8,411 bases of DNA, from positions 1 to 8,411 of the forward strand of contig RFGD01000499.1 in the NCBI GenBank assembly GCA_003696705.1, read 5' to 3'. Made by a program: the position numbers and the translations under genes. Below are positions 5,613 through 8,411 of this stretch, one piece after another. Position 1 is the stretch's first letter; each line of letters begins with the position of its first letter. The notes under the pieces were generated by a model, which saw only the letters and a list, made by a program, of their open reading frames with translations, had not been told where the DNA came from and did not search any database. Origin of the DNA: Alphaproteobacteria bacterium (GTDB lineage Bacteria; Pseudomonadota; Alphaproteobacteria; Rhodobacterales; Rhodobacteraceae).

Positions 5613-6499
5613 CACGTGTCCTCGTTCATCGCTAGTCCCCGAAGGCTGCGGAAAGCGGCCACGGCACCGGGATTGAGCCGCAGGACCATCCGCGAAGGAT
5701 CGCGCAGATCCACGACCGAAATGTCCCGGTCAAGAAGCTCGGCCGCCTGGTCGAGCGCCATCACGCGCTCGGTCGCGTCCACTGCGCCCGTCTCTGGCAG
5801 GCGAATGATCTGTCCCCGGTCAAGGATGATGTCCCAGCGCCGCGCCCCGATGCGGCGAAGGCCGCGAATGCGCGGTGCAACGGGTCGCGCCGCCGCCAGG
5901 ATGGCCAGCGCCTCGGGCACGGCCTCGTCGGCGCCCTCGCCGGCGATCAGGGGAAGATCGGCGCGATCGCCCCGATGCGCGATCGAGGCGACGCGGTGTC
6001 CCTCTCGGTCGAGGAGATCAAGCCCGTCGAAGCGCCGCCACACCACGGCCGGCACGCGCTCGGTGACGCGGATCTCGAGAACGCCGCCCGAGCGGATCCG
6101 CACCTCGGCGGCGGCGACGGCGTCAAGCTCCTCGACGATCTTGCGCATCGCCACGACGTCGAGGTCGAAGGACGAGACGGGGAAATCGACCGGCAGGATC
6201 TCGCGCAGGTCTTCGTCGACCTCGGCACTGGCACCGCGGATCTCCATGGTGTGCACCATGAACTCGGGGCGCTCCTCGATGGCCCGCCGAACCTCGGCGA
6301 TGCGCGCGCGAAGGTCGTCGAGCCGGGCCGGATCGCCGAGATACCACCAGACACCCAGCCCAAGCGCCAGGATCGGAACCCCCTTCAGAAGCGCGGCCCG
6401 AAAGAGCGGTGTCAGCCACAGGCGCGTCAGCCGATAACGGATGCGCGACGGCGCCGGATCGCGACGCGTCCCGGATGATCGGATCATCAGCGGTCGCAT
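5612..6499 (-). CDS. ftsQ: Cell division protein FtsQ (DivIB family)
   Basis: FtsQ is a bitopic inner-membrane divisome protein that links the Z ring to FtsL, FtsB and the septal synthase complex. The 295-residue product has a basic cytoplasmic tail (residues 1-35, many Arg) and one membrane segment at about 36-54 (ALLKGVPILALGLGVWWYL). A POTRA domain follows near 79-148, starting FMVHTMEIRGAS and ending LEIRVTERVPAVVW, then the beta domain with LDLLDREGHRVAS (159-171). Sequence in this family is weakly conserved, so the call rests on architecture, the ERVPAVVWR strand and the position between ddl and ftsA. ATG 6499 has GGAGG seven bases upstream and is favoured over Met5. The start lies 13 bases inside the end of ddl and the stop overlaps the ftsA start, so it is coupled on both sides. 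Confidence 0.95.
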   Translation of the reverse strand: MRPLMIRSSGTRRDPAPSRIRYRLTRLWLTPLFRAALLKGVPILALGLGVWWYLGDPARLDDLRARIAEVRRAIEERPEFMVHTMEIRGASAEVDEDLREILPVDFPVSSFDLDVVAMRKIVEELDAVAAAEVRIRSGGVLEIRVTERVPAVVWRRFDGLDLLDREGHRVASIAHRGDRADLPLIAGEGADEAVPEALAILAAARPVAPRIRGLRRIGARRWDIILDRGQIIRLPETGAVDATERVMALDQAAELLDRDISVVDLRDPSRMVLRLNPGAVAAFRSLRGLAMNEDT

Positions 6500-7407
6500 G
6501 ATGCATCCTCCACCAGCCAGCGACAGAGCGCCCCGAAGCCCATGCCGACATGTCGGGCCTGCTCGGGCGCAAGCGACGTCGGCGTCATCCCGGGCTGGGT
6601 GTTCGTCTCGAGAAGATAGAGCCCGTCGAGCCCGCGCCGCTCGTCCCAGCGGAAATCGGTGCGGCTGATCCCCCGACAGCCAAGCGCGCGGTGGGCACGC
6701 AAGGCGTATTCGAGGCAGGCATCGAAGATCTCGGCCGGAATGTCGGCCGGGACGACATGTTCCGATCCGCCCGGCGTGTATTTTGCGTCGTAGTCATACC
6801 ACCCGGCGGTCAGGATCTCGGTCACGGTGAGGGCGAGATCGCCGGCGACGGTCGTCGTCAGCTCTCGACCCGGCACATAGCGCTCGACCATCACCCGGGC
6901 CGGCATCCCGGCGCCAAGGGAAGGCGGCGCCGGCGCGTCATCGGGGACAAGGAAGATGCCGACTGAAGAGCCTTCGTTGACGGGCTTGATGACATAAGGC
7001 GGCGCCATGACATGGCGCGCGGCGGCAACCTCGCGCTCGACGGTCACGCTTTCGGGAAACGGCAGTCCCGCGGCCCGGTAGACCTGTTTGGTGCGCTCCT
7101 TGTCCATGGCCGTGGCCGAGGCAAGGACGCCCGAATGCGTGTAGGGGACGCGCAGCCATTCAAGAAGGCCCTGGACGCAGCCGTCCTCGCCCCAGCGTCC
7201 GTGCAGCGCGTTGAAGACGACGTCCGGGCCGACATCCTTCAGCCGCGCGCACAGGTCCGGCCCGGCGTCGATCTCGACGACCTCGAATCCCTCGCCCCGC
7301 AGCGCGGCTGCGCATTCGCGCCCTGACGACAGCGACACCTCGCGCTCGGCCGAGGGGCCACCCATCAGAACCGCAACCTTGGGGGCGTCGCTGCTCGACC
7401 TGCCCAC
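6487..7407 (-). CDS. ddl: D-alanine--D-alanine ligase (DdlB type)
   Basis: Ddl is the cytoplasmic ATP-grasp enzyme that joins two D-alanines for the peptidoglycan stem peptide. The 306-residue product equals E. coli DdlB in length and has the signature GGPSAEREVSLSSG (16-29, catalytic Glu21), HGRWGEDG (69-76), the ATP-grasp loop KPVNEGSSVG (141-150), the omega-loop YDYDAKY (204-210) and the final signature LETNTQPGMTPTS (266-278). The Lys-Tyr of the omega loop is present, which supports D-Ala rather than D-lactate specificity. No ATG is available. GTG 7407 is eight bases from AGAGG; TTG 7410 (one residue longer) is five bases from it and is nearly as good. The gene starts 22 bp after murB and overlaps ftsQ by 13 bp. 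This position is standard for dcw clusters. Confidence 0.97.
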   Translation of the reverse strand: MGRSSSDAPKVAVLMGGPSAEREVSLSSGRECAAALRGEGFEVVEIDAGPDLCARLKDVGPDVVFNALHGRWGEDGCVQGLLEWLRVPYTHSGVLASATAMDKERTKQVYRAAGLPFPESVTVEREVAAARHVMAPPYVIKPVNEGSSVGIFLVPDDAPAPPSLGAGMPARVMVERYVPGRELTTTVAGDLALTVTEILTAGWYDYDAKYTPGGSEHVVPADIPAEIFDACLEYALRAHRALGCRGISRTDFRWDERRGLDGLYLLETNTQPGMTPTSLAPEQARHVGMGFGALCRWLVEDASCDR

Positions 7408-7422
7408 CAACCTTGCCTCTTC

Positions 7423-7439
7423 CGGCCGTTTACCGGCCG
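7423..7439. repeat. Inverted repeat with the murB stop codon in its loop
   Basis: CGGCCG occurs at 7423-7428 and 7434-7439, separated by TTTAC. On the minus strand the RNA would be a six-pair GC stem with loop GUAAA, and the UAA is the murB stop. The ddl ribosome site (GAAGAGG) begins directly after it. No T run follows, so it is not a terminator. It may affect murB-ddl coupling or RNA stability. Confidence 0.4.
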
Positions 7440-8407
7440 CTTTCTTCGTCGTCTTTTTCGCGCGCCAGGATCAGTGGCGGCGGCTTGTCGTCGCCAGGCT
7501 CGCCCACGCGCATGATTTCCCATTCTAGCGTTATTCCGGCGCTTTGGAACACCCTTTTTCGAACCTCTTCGCCCAGCCGCTCGAGCTCGGCGGCCGTGGC
7601 GTTGCCCGCATTCACCAGGAAGTTCGGATGTTTGGGCGACATTTCCGCGCCGCCGAGGCGCGCGCCGCGAAGGCCCGCATCGTCGATAAGCTTCCAGGCC
7701 TTCAGCTCATGGCTGTCGTCCGGCTCTCCGGTGGACGAGTAGCCGGCCGGATTGCGGAAGGTCGACCCGGCCGAGCGTTCCCGCGTCGGCTGGGTCGCGT
7801 CGCGGCGGGCAAGCTGCTCGGCCATTCGCTGTTCCAGCACTTCCGGCGCGGCCTTCGGGCCGCGGAACACCGCCTCGACGACGATCCAGTCGGCGGGCAG
7901 GTTCGACCGCCTGTAACCGAGCCCCAGCGCCGCGGCCGGCAGTGCGCGAAGTTCCCCGCCGCGGGTGACGACGGTCGCCTCGACCAGGACGTCGGCCACA
8001 TAGCGCCCATAGCAGCCCGCGTTCATCCGCACCGCGCCGCCAACCGCGCCCGGTATCGTGCGCAGGAAGGTCAGGTCGATCCCGGCCCTGGCCGCGTGGC
8101 GCGCGACATGGGCGTCAAGGGCCGCCGCGCCGGCGCGCACCATCCCGTCCTCGACCTCGATCGTGTTGAAGCCGCGGCCAAGCCGGACGACAACCCCGCG
8201 GATGCCCCCGTCGCGCACGATGAGGTTCGAACCGACGCCGATCGGAAAGACGGGAACGTCCGCGGGAAGGCGGGCAAGAAAGGACGCAAGGTCCTCGCGG
8301 TCCGCGGGTTCAAACAGGACGTCGGCCGGCCCGCCGACCCGCAGCCACGTCAGATCGGCCAGCCGCCGGCCACGTGTGAGGCGCCCGCGAACCTCAGGCA
8401 GTTCCAT
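7430..8407 (-). CDS. murB: UDP-N-acetylenolpyruvoylglucosamine reductase MurB
   Basis: MurB is the cytoplasmic FAD enzyme that uses NADPH to reduce UDP-GlcNAc-enolpyruvate to UDP-MurNAc. The 325-residue product has the FAD-domain segments TWLRVGGPAD (20-29), IGVGSNLIVRDGG (56-68) and TIPGAVGGAVRMNAGCYG (117-134). The substrate Arg motif LGYRRS is at 163-168 and the catalytic serine motif RSAGSTF at 211-217 (Ser215). SPKHPNFLVN (257-266) and the terminal LEWEIMRVG (294-302), with the catalytic Glu among 295/297, complete the fold. The short insert-free form resembles type II enzymes. A charged tail of about 20 residues extends past the usual end. ATG 8407 is only four bases from the window edge, so its ribosome site cannot be judged, but the N-terminus MELPEVRGRLT looks complete. 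murG and murC are expected just outside. Confidence 0.96.
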   Translation of the reverse strand: MELPEVRGRLTRGRRLADLTWLRVGGPADVLFEPADREDLASFLARLPADVPVFPIGVGSNLIVRDGGIRGVVVRLGRGFNTIEVEDGMVRAGAAALDAHVARHAARAGIDLTFLRTIPGAVGGAVRMNAGCYGRYVADVLVEATVVTRGGELRALPAAALGLGYRRSNLPADWIVVEAVFRGPKAAPEVLEQRMAEQLARRDATQPTRERSAGSTFRNPAGYSSTGEPDDSHELKAWKLIDDAGLRGARLGGAEMSPKHPNFLVNAGNATAAELERLGEEVRKRVFQSAGITLEWEIMRVGEPGDDKPPPLILAREKDDEESGR

Positions 8408-8411
8408 CCCG

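Noticed and set aside
5612..5615. GTG at 5615 as the ftsA start
   Set aside because: It would be only three bases from GAGGA, while ATG 5612 has a six-base spacing. The difference is one residue and cannot be settled from sequence alone.
4230..6437. 735-codon open frame on the plus strand opposite ftsA and ftsQ
   Set aside because: It is antisense to two well-supported genes, has low-complexity Arg/Ala/Gly-rich sequence with no recognisable domain, and is expected from codon bias in high-GC DNA.
1..8411. Hidden novel system, mobile element, CRISPR array or RNA gene
   Set aside because: All long stretches are explained by eight canonical genes in a standard order. No repeat arrays, transposase, integrase or tRNA/rRNA-like sequence is seen, and the intergenic gaps are short.

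Overview
This window is the distal part of an alphaproteobacterial division and cell wall (dcw) cluster. All eight genes lie on the minus strand and read from right to left: murB, ddl, ftsQ, ftsA, ftsZ, lpxC, bamD, recN. The high GC content, the order ftsZ-lpxC-bamD-recN, the FtsZ start MTLNL, the FtsZ tail ending in IPAFLRRQAN and the LpxC start MQTTIKSS suggest a member of the Rhodobacterales (Rhodobacteraceae/Paracoccaceae type). That placement is from remembered family patterns, not a database search. murB begins four bases inside the right edge, and recN runs off the left edge after about 139 codons. The other six genes are complete.

Layout: murB (8407-7430), ddl (7407-6487), ftsQ (6499-5612) and ftsA (5612-4281) are packed with a 22-bp gap or short overlaps and probably form one translationally coupled unit. 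A 179-bp gap before ftsZ (4101-2530) holds two hairpins, a plausible sigma-70 promoter and a GANTC site. ftsZ ends in a strong rho-independent terminator (2480-2501). A 234-bp gap then precedes lpxC (2295-1375, GTG start), with a weak candidate promoter that also contains GANTC. lpxC ends in a small terminator-like hairpin that overlaps its stop codon. A 113-bp gap precedes bamD (1261-431), and recN (from 419) follows after 11 bp.

Together the genes cover UDP-MurNAc formation (MurB), D-Ala-D-Ala synthesis (Ddl), the divisome (FtsQ, FtsA, FtsZ), the committed step of lipid A synthesis (LpxC), outer-membrane protein assembly (BamD) and double-strand-break repair (RecN). Envelope growth and division are therefore encoded side by side.

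I see no mobile element, CRISPR array, tRNA, rRNA or unknown gene. The gene content is ordinary. The most interesting signals are regulatory: GANTC (CcrM methylation) sites are rare here, and four of the five fall at the ftsZ promoter, the candidate lpxC promoter and a palindromic pair at the ftsA start.
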